DNA of 64,000 bases from assembly GCA_964485815.1 (NCBI GenBank), contig CAZAJX010000002.1:1-64000 (forward strand). The letters are read 5' to 3'. The DNA is from SFLA01 sp964485815 (GTDB lineage: Bacteria; Bacillota; Clostridia; Oscillospirales; CAG-382). The notes under the pieces were generated by a model, which saw only the letters and a program-made list of their open reading frames with translations, was not told the DNA's origin and did no database searches. The translations under genes and the position numbers were made by a program. Shown piece after piece: positions 18,692 through 26,284 of the stretch; position 1 is the stretch's first letter; each line of letters opens with the position of its first letter.

Positions 18692-19787
18692 TAATAATCA
18701 AATTAATATTCCCTCCGAATATAATGACGAAGCTTTGGCTTTGGAAGAAGCTGAAATAAAAAAGGCGCAGATTGAAGCCGATTCCGTGTTACCGCCCGAC
18801 CCCAATGCTCTTTTGGAAGTACGACATCTGCGTAAATGCTTCCCTATAAAAAAGAGCTTGTTCGGAAAGGTTCAGAAGGAGCTTGTAGCAGTAGACGATG
18901 TGTCTTTCAAGCTTATGCCCGGCGAAACGTTGGGTATAGTTGGTGAATCGGGTTGCGGCAAAACCACTATGGGCAGAACCATACTCAAGCTTACACAGCC
19001 CAGTGGCGGTCAGATCTTCTTTAAAGGCAAGGATATTTCCTCCTATTCCAAAGCGCAGATGCGTCCCATACGCACTCAGATGCAGATTATTTTTCAGGAC
19101 CCCTATTCCTCACTTCCCCCCAGAAGTACCGTTGGTGATATCTTGTCCGAGCCCGTAAAGGTTCACAACATTGTCCCCAAGGATAACGTGCGTGATTACG
19201 TGCTTGAGCTTATGGACAAGTGCGGCTTGCGTGACTATTATTACGAAAGATATCCTCACGAGTTTTCCGGCGGACAAAGACAGAGAATATGTATCGCTCG
19301 CGCACTTTCCGTAAACCCCGAATTGGTGGTGTGCGACGAACCTGTTTCCGCATTGGACGTTTCTATTCAGGCGCAGGTTATAAATCTGCTTAAAAGCCTG
19401 CAAAAGTCTATGGGGCTTACTTATCTGTTTATTTCTCACGATCTTTCGGTTGTAAAGTTTATTTCGGATAAGATAATGGTAATGTATCTTGGCGCAATGA
19501 TGGAATTCGGAAGCAAAAAGGATATTTTTGAAAATCCCCTGCATCCTTATACCAAAGCATTGTTTTCAGCCATTCCTACCCCTAATCCCGATGTAAAAAT
19601 GAACCGTATGGTATTGAGCGGTGATATTCCCTCGCCTGCAAATCCCCCTAAAGGATGCCGATTCCACACCCGTTGTCCTTACGCTACCGAAAAATGCAAA
19701 CACGTTTATCCGGTATTCAGGGAATTCGAACCCGGTCATTTTGCGGCTTGCCACCTGCTTGAAAAAGAGAATAGTACAAATGAGTAA
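18684..19787 (+). CDS. oppF: Oligopeptide ABC transporter ATPase, OppF/DppF type
   Basis: 367 residues from ATG 18684; an in-frame ATG at 18678 is only one base from the GGAGAGGAG at 18668-18676, so the second ATG is better spaced. It overlaps the oppD stop by eight bases. The Walker A GESGCGKT starts at residue 87; FSGGQRQR and VVCDEPVSALD follow; the C-terminal domain has the CRFHTRCPYATEKC and CHLL cysteines of the family. A ~45-residue acidic N-terminal extension precedes the ABC domain, as in oppD. Second ATPase of the importer heterodimer. Confidence 0.93.
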   Translation: MSDNNQINIPSEYNDEALALEEAEIKKAQIEADSVLPPDPNALLEVRHLRKCFPIKKSLFGKVQKELVAVDDVSFKLMPGETLGIVGESGCGKTTMGRTILKLTQPSGGQIFFKGKDISSYSKAQMRPIRTQMQIIFQDPYSSLPPRSTVGDILSEPVKVHNIVPKDNVRDYVLELMDKCGLRDYYYERYPHEFSGGQRQRICIARALSVNPELVVCDEPVSALDVSIQAQVINLLKSLQKSMGLTYLFISHDLSVVKFISDKIMVMYLGAMMEFGSKKDIFENPLHPYTKALFSAIPTPNPDVKMNRMVLSGDIPSPANPPKGCRFHTRCPYATEKCKHVYPVFREFEPGHFAACHLLEKENSTNE

Positions 19788-20028
19788 AGAAAAAAAGAAC
19801 AAAAAAGAAAAGATCACGTATATAGATGACGGCTCTTCCTTTGCGGATATGTCGGGCGTTCCAAAGCGGAAAATAAGCTTTCCCTCGGGCTCGTCCTACC
19901 GTCCCCGCGCTTCATTGAAGGAGCAGTTTCAGACCTATATCAACGCTTGTAAACTGATGTTTTTACCAATGCTGGTTGTTATGGGCTTTATATGCGTACT
20001 GTTTTTAATACTCTGGTTTATATTTTAG
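19780..20028 (+). CDS. Small single-pass membrane protein ending the opp unit
   Basis: 82 residues. The ATG at 19780 overlaps the oppF stop by eight bases, as expected for coupled translation; a longer in-frame reading from 19621 would lie inside oppF and is rejected. The N-terminus is strongly basic (SKEKKNKKEK), followed by a conserved-looking YIDDGSSFADMSGVP and one hydrophobic helix at the C-terminus (~58-81). The same YIDDG-x-x-x-ADMSGV pattern is familiar to me from small hypothetical proteins of Clostridia, without known function. A terminator follows at 20039. It may be an accessory of the peptide importer or a passenger gene. Confidence 0.8.
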   Translation: MSKEKKNKKEKITYIDDGSSFADMSGVPKRKISFPSGSSYRPRASLKEQFQTYINACKLMFLPMLVVMGFICVLFLILWFIF

Positions 20029-20038
20029 TTAAATAAAT

Positions 20039-20069
20039 AGCGGCGCAGTAAAAGCGCCGCTGTTTTTTT
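20039..20069 (+). terminator. Terminator of the protease-opp unit
   Basis: Perfect 8-bp stem AGCGGCGC / GCGCCGCT with a 7-base loop and seven T after it. It is the first intrinsic terminator I see downstream of 4212, about 16 kb. Confidence 0.9.
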
Positions 20070-20130
20070 ATGTTTCTTTTGTAATATTTAAATTTAACCG
20101 TTGGTTGAATTATTCTCGCTTACGGTTCCA

Positions 20131-20158
20131 TTGAATTTTCACGTTACGGTGTTATAAT
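20131..20158 (+). promoter_or_regulatory. Promoter of the XRE regulator
   Basis: TTGAAT (20131-20136), 16-base spacer, TATAAT (20153-20158). The surrounding TTACGGTT and TTACGGTG half-sites (20120-20127 and 20144-20151) could be an operator, perhaps autoregulatory; this is a guess. Confidence 0.65.
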
Positions 20159-20201
20159 AAATATATAAACAGGCCTGTAAAATTTTTTTGAGGTGAAAAC
20201 T

Positions 20202-21278
20202 ATGGAATTAAACATTGGAACAAATATAAAAAGACTGCGTATTTCAAAGGGTCTTACGCAAGAGCAGCTCGCTGATTTACTTTGTGTTTCCCACGCTGCA
20301 GTAAGCAAATGGGAACTTAAGATAACGTATCCCGATATTACGTTGCTTTTTCCTCTTGCACAGATATTCGGTGTGAGTATTGACCATCTTGTCGGTTATG
20401 ATGAGGAAAAGGCAAACGCAGAGATAGCAAATATAATAAGTGAATATCATAGTCTTGGCGTTATCGGTGATTTTGAGAAACAGCGCGAGCTTATTAAAAC
20501 CGCCAGAATAAAATATCCCCACGATTATCGCATTATGGTAAGATATATGTGGTTTATCGCCGGCGGTAAGGCGGGAAACAATGCAAATACTTTACTTGAA
20601 AACAAAGATGAGCTTAATGAGATTTGCGATTGTATATTATCCGGATGTACGCAGGATGCAATTCGGACAGATGCCATTGATATGAAGGCAAAACTTTTAC
20701 ACGCAAGCGGAAAAACATCTGATGCAATAACGCTTTTAAATACTCTTCCTTCTTGGTATTCAAAAATAATGGTTGAGCAGTTATTTGAAAAGAATACCGA
20801 AGAATATCGCTATTGGAACAAGAGGAATTGTTACGGTCTTCTTGACGTGATGGGAATAAAGCTTGCGAGGATTATCCGTTTTGATAACACGCTGACCGTT
20901 CAAGAAAAAATCGACCGTATTGAATCAATGGGCGAAGCGTTTTATCAAATCAGTCAAAAGAAAGATATGGAAATTTTCTGTGTCTGTGAAAAGGCGGTAT
21001 ATGCAATACTCGGAGGTATGCTTACCGCTCAAAACACTTCAATAGAAAACGTTATACGAATAAGAAATAAAGAATTCGCAGCTATGGAACGAATTATGAA
21101 TTTTTCGCAGAAGGACACGGTGTTAAAAGAGCTGGTTGAAAATACGTATAAGACGCAAAACATAATTGCTTTCGAAACTGACCGTATGCTGACTTCTCCG
21201 CATCCCCAGTTTGCCGCCTTAAGAGAATTCCCCGAATACGTTGATATGCTGAACGAATGGGCAGCGAAAACTATTTAA
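20202..21278 (+). CDS. XRE-family DNA-binding transcriptional regulator
   Basis: 358 residues from ATG 20202, with GAGGTG at 20190-20195; an upstream GTG at 20193 overlaps that site and is rejected. A classic HTH_3 domain lies at ~6-62 (LTQEQLADLL, then VSKWE for the recognition helix and SIDHLVG at the end). Residues ~70-358 form an alpha-helical domain without recognisable motifs, possibly TPR-like repeats. It stands alone with its own promoter and a terminator shared with the convergent peroxiredoxin gene. Targets unknown. Confidence 0.88.
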   Translation: MELNIGTNIKRLRISKGLTQEQLADLLCVSHAAVSKWELKITYPDITLLFPLAQIFGVSIDHLVGYDEEKANAEIANIISEYHSLGVIGDFEKQRELIKTARIKYPHDYRIMVRYMWFIAGGKAGNNANTLLENKDELNEICDCILSGCTQDAIRTDAIDMKAKLLHASGKTSDAITLLNTLPSWYSKIMVEQLFEKNTEEYRYWNKRNCYGLLDVMGIKLARIIRFDNTLTVQEKIDRIESMGEAFYQISQKKDMEIFCVCEKAVYAILGGMLTAQNTSIENVIRIRNKEFAAMERIMNFSQKDTVLKELVENTYKTQNIIAFETDRMLTSPHPQFAALREFPEYVDMLNEWAAKTI

Positions 21279-21285
21279 AAAATAA

Positions 21286-21309
21286 CGGCGCTGTAAAAAG
21301 CGCCGCTTT
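21286..21309. terminator. Bidirectional terminator between XRE regulator and peroxiredoxin genes
   Basis: Seven-bp stem CGGCGCT / AGCGCCG with loop GTAAAA, AT-rich on both sides. The loop and stem nearly repeat the hairpin at 20039, suggesting the same terminator type. Confidence 0.75.
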
Positions 21310-21310
21310 A

Positions 21311-21769
21311 TTATTTTCCAAGATATTTAAGGATTTCAGAAGCGTTTGTATCGGGTTTTACTTTGGGCATTATTTTTTCGATACAACCGTTTTCGTCGAT
21401 GATAAATGTCGTTCTTACTACACCCATACCGACTTTACCGCACATTTTCTTTTCCTGCCATACGTCATACGCTTTAATGGCGTTAAGATCGGGATCGGAA
21501 AGCAGGATAAAAGGAAGCGAATATTTTTCCGCAAACTTTTTGTGGGATGCAACGCTGTCCTTGCTTATGCCGATAACGATTATATCATTTGCTTTAAAGC
21601 TGTCGTAAGCTTCGGCAAAGGCGCAAGCCTGCTTTGTACAGCCGGGAGTGTTGTCCTTGGGATAAAAATACAAAACGATCTTTTTACCGAAATGTTCGGA
21701 TAAACAAAAGAGATTACCCTCTTTATCGTATAATTGAAAATCGGGTGCTTTTGAACCAACGGTTAACAT
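21311..21769 (-). CDS. bcp: Thiol peroxidase of the BCP/PrxQ peroxiredoxin family
   Basis: 152 residues, full length. The peroxidatic Cys44 in DNTPGCTKQAC and the nearby resolving Cys49 give the CxxxxC arrangement of PrxQ/BCP enzymes. FYPKD and the later TTFIIDENG strand are also conserved. It reduces hydroperoxides with electrons from thioredoxin in the cytoplasm, useful for an anaerobe facing oxygen. AGGAG at 21777-21781 supports the start. Monocistronic and divergent from the sugar isomerase-like gene. Confidence 0.94.
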   Translation of the reverse strand: MLTVGSKAPDFQLYDKEGNLFCLSEHFGKKIVLYFYPKDNTPGCTKQACAFAEAYDSFKANDIIVIGISKDSVASHKKFAEKYSLPFILLSDPDLNAIKAYDVWQEKKMCGKVGMGVVRTTFIIDENGCIEKIMPKVKPDTNASEILKYLGK

Positions 21770-21789
21770 ATAAATTCTCCTTTATATTC

Positions 21790-21818
21790 TTGACTTAAAT
21801 ATATTGTTTTGGTAAAAT
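21790..21818 (+). promoter_or_regulatory. Promoter of the sugar isomerase-like gene
   Basis: TTGACT (21790-21795), 17-base spacer, TAAAAT (21813-21818), located in the divergent gap before the gene at 21848. Confidence 0.75.
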
Positions 21819-21847
21819 TATAAAAAACTATTAAACGAGGTGTGCAT

Positions 21848-22714
21848 ATGCTTATATCTACCGAGATTGCTTCTATAGCCAACGTTGTAGGCGAAGAAAA
21901 GGCTGTCGAGCTTGTGGCAAAGGCAGGCTTTGATGCCTGGGATTTTTCTATGTTCAAAATGGGACCTTATGATTGGCAAAACAAATGCTTAAAGCCTTCG
22001 TCTCATCCTCTTTGCGGTAACGAATATCTGGATTTCGCGCGGAAGCTTAAGCGTATTGGCGAAGATTACGGTATCCACTGTAATCAGTCACACGCGCCTT
22101 TTCCCGTATACTGCAAAGAGATACGTGATAGATGTAAAAGAGCCATAGAATGCACTGCAGAAGCAGGCGGAAGCATTTGTATTATCCATCCCGATAACTA
22201 CAAAACTCCCGAAGAGAACGCGGAGATGTATTTTGAATTACTTCCCTTTGCGAAGGAACACGGAGTTAAGATTGCCACAGAAAATATGTGGAACTGGTCG
22301 GATGAAAAGAACTGCGCCGCTCACGCCGCGTGTTCTTCTGCCGAAAGCTTTCTTGCACATCTTAATGCGGTGAATGACGAATATTTTGTAGCTTGTCTTG
22401 ATATCGGACACGCTGAAATGATGGGTGAAGATACCTCTGCACCTCTTATGATAGAAGCGCTGGGACATCATCTTCAGGCGCTCCACATACACGATAACGA
22501 CAAAAAGTATGATTCACACAACATACCCTTTTCTATGCAGATAGATTTCGATGCTGTAGCCGCTTCCCTTAAAAAGATAGGATACAGCGGTTATCTTACC
22601 CTTGAAGCGGACAGATATATTGCTAACTGCGGCGCACGCACCGAAGACGAAGTATACAAGTGTGTTTGCGCGCTTGCGGAATCGGCAAGACAGCTTGAAA
22701 AATTAATAAAATAG
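21848..22714 (+). CDS. Sugar phosphate isomerase/epimerase-like TIM-barrel protein
   Basis: 288 residues from ATG 21848, with GAGG at 21837-21840; the in-frame GTG six bases earlier is too near the site. It is an AP-endonuclease-2/xylose isomerase-like barrel. Likely metal ligands are the Glu in ATENMWNW, the Asp and His in CLDIGHAEM, the His residues in LHIHDND, and the Glu in LTLEADRY. Family members isomerise or epimerise sugars or inositols; the exact substrate cannot be read. It is convergent with the MFS gene, 3 bases apart, without a visible terminator. A link to the adjacent sugar-type MFS transporter is plausible but unproven. Confidence 0.87.
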   Translation: MLISTEIASIANVVGEEKAVELVAKAGFDAWDFSMFKMGPYDWQNKCLKPSSHPLCGNEYLDFARKLKRIGEDYGIHCNQSHAPFPVYCKEIRDRCKRAIECTAEAGGSICIIHPDNYKTPEENAEMYFELLPFAKEHGVKIATENMWNWSDEKNCAAHAACSSAESFLAHLNAVNDEYFVACLDIGHAEMMGEDTSAPLMIEALGHHLQALHIHDNDKKYDSHNIPFSMQIDFDAVAASLKKIGYSGYLTLEADRYIANCGARTEDEVYKCVCALAESARQLEKLIK

Positions 22715-22717
22715 GTT

Positions 22718-23884
22718 TTATGCTTTATTCTTTGCGGTGATTTTAAAGGTAAGTTCTGTCATAACGACCATAAGTGCTATAAACACAAGGAGATATACGG
22801 GCAAAAGCCAATATCCCACCCATTTTCCGAGCACGCCGTAAAGGGGCAGCATAAATGTTGAGCCAAGGTACGCACCCGCCATTTGTATGCCGATGATGGC
22901 GCCTGAGTTTTTTGCGCCGAAGTTTGCGGGAGTGGAATGAATAATGCAGGGATAGATAGGTGCATATCCCAAGCCGATAATAATAAACGCCGCAACGGAT
23001 AAATAATTGCTGTTTGCGGGGAAAAAAAGACAAGTAATTCCGCATACCGTTATTACAGTGCCAAGCAATATCATTTTACGGTCGCCGATCTTGTCCATTA
23101 AAAATCCACCGATGAATCTGCCTGCTGTAAGTCCGATAAAAACAAGGGAGGCATATGCGGCAGCAGTTTCGCTGTCAACGCCTTTTGCTTGCGTAAAGTA
23201 GGTGCTTGCCCACCCCATAGCCGTGGATTCAGCGGCACAGTACGCAAAAAAGCCAATGAGTATAAGCGGTACTCCTTTAATCTTAAAAGCTCCGATTATA
23301 CCAACACTTTTTTCGTCTTCAGCAATGTTAGCTTTGCTTACGTTTATTTTCCAGACTCGCAGCGTGAACAGCAAAATAAGTCCAATAACTATCTGTATGA
23401 CAGCTACCGTTCGGTAACCGTTATGCCAGGTAGAGCTTGCGAGTGCGTGACTCATTACAAAAGGACTGACGATAGTTCCCACGCCCCAAAAGCAATGAAG
23501 CCAGCTCATATGCTTTGAAGTATAGTGTAATGCTACATAGTTGTTTAGCGCGGCATCGATCGCGCCTGCACCAAGACCGTAAGGAATTGCAAAGACCAAT
23601 ATCATCCAATACTTTGTTGAAAATGAAAATCCCAACAGCGCAACCGCGGTGAGAAATACGCTGACGGTGGTAACCAAAGCTGTTCCCAGCTTTCTTGTAA
23701 GCTTATCGGACAAAAGGCCGGAAATAATCGTACAGCCGGATATTATCATAGTTACAATTCCCATATACGGTATGGAAACGCCGAAATCTGCGTGCATAAC
23801 CGGCCAACCTGCACCCAACAAGGAATCGGGTAATCCCAAGCTTACAAATGCAACGTATATTAAAGCAAGTAAAAGTGAGTACAT
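22718..23884 (-). CDS. MFS transporter
   Basis: 388 residues with about 12 membrane helices. The MFS loop 2-3 motif reads GLLSDKLTRKLG, and a second copy in the other half reads GGFLMDKIGDRKM. The ATG at 23884 is chosen because AAGGAA precedes it; a TTG seven codons upstream overlaps the sfsA stop. It resembles the sugar or FucP-like branch, but the substrate is unknown. It starts 10 bases after sfsA and is probably co-transcribed with it. Confidence 0.88.
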   Translation of the reverse strand: MYSLLLALIYVAFVSLGLPDSLLGAGWPVMHADFGVSIPYMGIVTMIISGCTIISGLLSDKLTRKLGTALVTTVSVFLTAVALLGFSFSTKYWMILVFAIPYGLGAGAIDAALNNYVALHYTSKHMSWLHCFWGVGTIVSPFVMSHALASSTWHNGYRTVAVIQIVIGLILLFTLRVWKINVSKANIAEDEKSVGIIGAFKIKGVPLILIGFFAYCAAESTAMGWASTYFTQAKGVDSETAAAYASLVFIGLTAGRFIGGFLMDKIGDRKMILLGTVITVCGITCLFFPANSNYLSVAAFIIIGLGYAPIYPCIIHSTPANFGAKNSGAIIGIQMAGAYLGSTFMLPLYGVLGKWVGYWLLPVYLLVFIALMVVMTELTFKITAKNKA

Positions 23885-23894
23885 AATGAGTTCC

Positions 23895-24578
23895 TTAAAA
23901 TTCAAACGGTATTATTTTACTTATCTTTACTTCATCGGGAAATACGATGCAATCCACGGCAATTACCTTTACCCCATCATCGACAGCTGAACGAAGTGTG
24001 TATCCGAATTCCGGATGGGTATCGTAATTTGGTGAAACAGACACCGCGCCGCTGAATTGAGCAACAAAGACTATATATGCATCATATCCGCTTTTCACAC
24101 AATCTCTAAGCTCGTTTATGTGCTTGAGTCCCCGTTCGGTAGGTGCATCGGGAAAGCGACATACGCCATTTTCTTCCAGCGTAACGCCTTTTACCTCGAT
24201 AAATGCGGTCTTTTCTCCGTCGACGGCTTTAATGTCAAATCTTGAATTTCCGTAGGTAACTTCCCTGCTGAAAATCGCTTTATCGGAAAACATGCCGCTT
24301 TTGGGAAGCCATTCAAACACAAGATCGTTGGGAAGCTGTGAGTCCATATTTATTAAGGTACTGCCCCGCTTGTATACGGCGATAAGATCGTATTTTGTTT
24401 TTCTGTTTTGGTTATCCGAAACCGAGAGTATGATACGGTTTCCCGAAACGAGAAGCTCCTTGCATCTTCCGGTATTTTTAATATGTACGGTTTGCGGTGT
24501 TCCGTCAATAATAACAGTCCCCACAAATCTGTTATGGCGTTCGTGAAAAATACCGTGGGTGATTTTATCGTATTTCAT
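23895..24578 (-). CDS. sfsA: SfsA family DNA/RNA nuclease-like protein
   Basis: 227 residues, the family's normal length. Recognisable segments are the N-terminal OB-like part (FVGTVIIDG ... HIKNTGRCKELL), RFDIKAVDG, the PD-(D/E)xK-like core IEVKGVTLEE, FPDAPTERGLKHI, and the C-terminal VDCIVFPDEV. First described as a sugar fermentation stimulation protein in E. coli; its biochemical role is still unclear. AAGGAA with short spacing supports the ATG. First gene of a two-gene unit with the MFS transporter. Confidence 0.94.
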   Translation of the reverse strand: MKYDKITHGIFHERHNRFVGTVIIDGTPQTVHIKNTGRCKELLVSGNRIILSVSDNQNRKTKYDLIAVYKRGSTLINMDSQLPNDLVFEWLPKSGMFSDKAIFSREVTYGNSRFDIKAVDGEKTAFIEVKGVTLEENGVCRFPDAPTERGLKHINELRDCVKSGYDAYIVFVAQFSGAVSVSPNYDTHPEFGYTLRSAVDDGVKVIAVDCIVFPDEVKISKIIPFEF

Positions 24579-24620
24579 ACAATTCCTTTATAAGTACAAA
24601 ATAATTAAAGCGGTGGTAAA

Positions 24621-25130
24621 ATGGAAATCAGAATAGCAAAACATGAAGATTTGAACACAATAGAAATCATTTTTGAAAATGCCCGCAAATATATGCGTGC
24701 GAACGGAAATTTAAAGCAATGGGCGGACGGTTATCCGTACACAGAAACTATTGTTGCGGATATCAACGCGCAGGTTTGCTACGTTTGTGTGGAAAACGAT
24801 GATATTATCGGCGTATTTTCTCTGTTAAACGGACCCGACAAAACGTATTCATATATTATGGGAAGCGGTTGGCTGAACGGTGAAGAATACGGCGTTATAC
24901 ACAGAATTGCCGTTAATAATAACCGACACGGTGTTGCATCTGAATGTATAAAATTTGCCGAAAATCGCTATAAAAACCTTCGCATTGACACTCACAAGGA
25001 CAACAAGCCCATGAGAAGCTTTCTTAAAAAGCACGGATTTTCGGAATGCGGTATTATACATTTGGAAAATGGTGATGAACGTATCGCGTATCACAAGGTA
25101 ATTTCCGGAGCGGAAGCGAATAAGGATTGA
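24621..25130 (+). CDS. GNAT-family N-acetyltransferase
   Basis: 169 residues. The acetyl-CoA binding segment is visible as IHRIAVNNNRHGVAS (degenerate Q/R-x-x-G-x-A) followed by the helix CIKFAENRYKNL and the MRSFLKKHGFSECG end typical of GNAT motif B. The substrate is unknown. Its last 40 bases overlap the 3' end of the RadC-like gene on the other strand. Divergent from sfsA. Confidence 0.9.
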   Translation: MEIRIAKHEDLNTIEIIFENARKYMRANGNLKQWADGYPYTETIVADINAQVCYVCVENDDIIGVFSLLNGPDKTYSYIMGSGWLNGEEYGVIHRIAVNNNRHGVASECIKFAENRYKNLRIDTHKDNKPMRSFLKKHGFSECGIIHLENGDERIAYHKVISGAEANKD

Positions 25131-25495
25131 GATTCGTTTTTGGTTACTATTATATGATCGATCAGCTTTATTCCGTTGACATACAACAGCTTTATTATGT
25201 GCTTTGTTGCGACTATATCACTTTCCGACGGTTCCGCCGAACCTGACGGATGGTTGTGATACAGCACTACTCTTTTGCAGGAAAGGCTTATTGCGTATTC
25301 TATAAGACTTTTCACGTCGTAATCAACAGTATAAGAAATACCACTGCTCAGCTGTACCAAACTTATGAGGTTGTTTTTAGCATCCATAAAGGCTGCGCAT
25401 GCAACTTCATACGAAAGCAGTGATAACTTTTCTCGCACGATTTCGGTAATCTCATCAACGGTCACGATTTCCTTTTCATTACTTAACAATATCAT
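25091..25495 (-). CDS. Short RadC-like JAB/MPN domain protein
   Basis: 134 residues. The JAMM metalloprotease motif is intact: His80-x-His82, Ser90 and Asp93 (HNHPSG then SESD). It has the MPN domain but lacks the N-terminal helix-hairpin-helix domain of full-length RadC (~220 residues). No truncation scar is seen, so it is probably a natural short form, common in gut Clostridia. The ribosome binding site is weak (AAGAAAG). Function unknown; the old DNA-repair label of RadC is not well founded. The 3' end overlaps the acetyltransferase gene by 40 bases, tail to tail. Confidence 0.85.
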   Translation of the reverse strand: MILLSNEKEIVTVDEITEIVREKLSLLSYEVACAAFMDAKNNLISLVQLSSGISYTVDYDVKSLIEYAISLSCKRVVLYHNHPSGSAEPSESDIVATKHIIKLLYVNGIKLIDHIIVTKNESQSLFASAPEITL

Positions 25496-25519
25496 AACAA
25501 ATATCTTTCTTAACTAATC

Positions 25520-25600
25520 ACCCCAAGAAACCTGACTGCTTCTTGGGGACCCAGACAATTACCCCAAGAAGCTAACCGCTTCTTGGGGACCCCTACAATT
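25520..25600. repeat. Two tandem 41-base units, each a 9-bp palindrome
   Basis: Unit 1 has CCCCAAGAA at 25521-25529 and TTCTTGGGG at 25540-25548; unit 2 has them at 25562-25570 and 25580-25588. Both are followed by GACCC and end in ACAATT. Period is exactly 41. Loops differ (10 and 9 bases), and in unit 2 the stem can extend by two more pairs. They lie between the CBS gene end and the RadC-like gene start. Likely an interspersed palindromic repeat, or paired RNA hairpins in the read-through transcript. Confidence 0.85.
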
Positions 25601-25631
25601 AAACCGTTCTGCGTGATATGCGGAACGGTTT
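25601..25631 (-). terminator. Terminator of the CBS-domain gene
   Basis: Stem AAACCGTTC / GAACGGTTT (25601-25609 with 25623-25631), extendable inward. On the minus strand it is followed by only a short U-rich end before the tandem palindromes, so termination may be incomplete. Confidence 0.6.
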
Positions 25632-25637
25632 AAGATT

Positions 25638-26045
25638 TTATACGGTAAGGTATGTGCCTGTAAAATATTTAATAATCCTGCCTCTTGTAATTATACCGAC
25701 GAATACGCCGCGTGCATCGATAACCGGCAAGAAGTTTTGTGCTTGAACCTTATGAAGTAACTCCTCAGGTGACGCGGTAATATCGATAGGCGGATTCCAA
25801 TCGGTACGCATAATCTCTCTGACAGTGCGTTTTTCCTGACTTTTCAGATCAGATTCGTTACGGTTTACAATATCCCATAAAAAATCGCCCTCGTTCACCG
25901 TGCCGACATATTTTCCCTCACTATCAATAACGGGAAGTGCCGTATAACCGTGAAATCGCATTTTTTCAAGTGCTTGGCGGAGTGTGCAGTTGATTTCTAC
26001 ATACGCAACATTGCTTTTTGGCGTAAGGAACTGGAAAATGTTCAT
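25638..26045 (-). CDS. CBS-domain pair protein
   Basis: 135 residues. The start ATG at 26045 follows GGGGGAG; a longer reading from 26099 would begin upstream of the promoter's -10 element and is rejected. Two CBS motifs fill the protein: MRFHGYTALPVIDSEGKYVG (~30-60) and QNFLPVIDARGVFVGIITR (~100-130), with VREIMRTDW between them. Such stand-alone pairs bind adenine nucleotides such as AMP, ATP or c-di-AMP and act as sensors. The partner is unknown. Monocistronic, with a clear promoter. Confidence 0.9.
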   Translation of the reverse strand: MNIFQFLTPKSNVAYVEINCTLRQALEKMRFHGYTALPVIDSEGKYVGTVNEGDFLWDIVNRNESDLKSQEKRTVREIMRTDWNPPIDITASPEELLHKVQAQNFLPVIDARGVFVGIITRGRIIKYFTGTYLTV

Positions 26046-26066
26046 ATTTCTCCCCCCTGTATTTAT

Positions 26067-26095
26067 ATTGTACCATTTAATTATGAACATTTCAA
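26067..26095 (-). promoter_or_regulatory. Promoter of the CBS-domain gene
   Basis: Minus strand TTGAAA (26090-26095), 17-base spacer, TACAAT (26067-26072), 22 bases before the start codon. Confidence 0.75.
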
Positions 26096-26180
26096 GCACA
26101 ATATGAATAAACCAAACAAAAACTCCGACACTTCTGCGTTGTATTCTAAAAGACGCAACGCTAGTTTTCGGATACCGCCG

Positions 26181-26272
26181 AGTGATATTGCTTTAGGCAG
26201 TCTTCAACCGAATAAAATATCACTGAAACCGTAGGGCTTTAATATCACTTTTGATTTATCAAAAATATCACT
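26181..26272. repeat. GTGATATT-type interspersed palindromic array, degenerate
   Basis: The 9-mer AATATCACT occurs at 26216-26224, 26241-26249 and 26264-26272, and its reverse complement AGTGATATT at 26181-26189. Short inverted repeats fill the gaps, such as TTTTGAT / ATCAAAA between the last two. I recognise the pattern of GTGATATT spacers alternating with small hairpins from intergenic repeats of gut Clostridia. It lies just downstream of the S41-like gene. The rest of the 26096-26284 gap holds only a weak GCGTTG / CAACGC inverted repeat. Confidence 0.7.
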
Positions 26273-26284
26273 ATGAGACCTGTT

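Noticed and set aside
25520..25600. Possible CRISPR-like repeats
   Set aside because: Only two units, each internally palindromic, with no unique spacer between and no cas genes.
25950..26234. 94-codon plus-strand frame over the CBS gene start and the repeat array
   Set aside because: It runs antisense to the CBS gene and into repeats; no supporting site.
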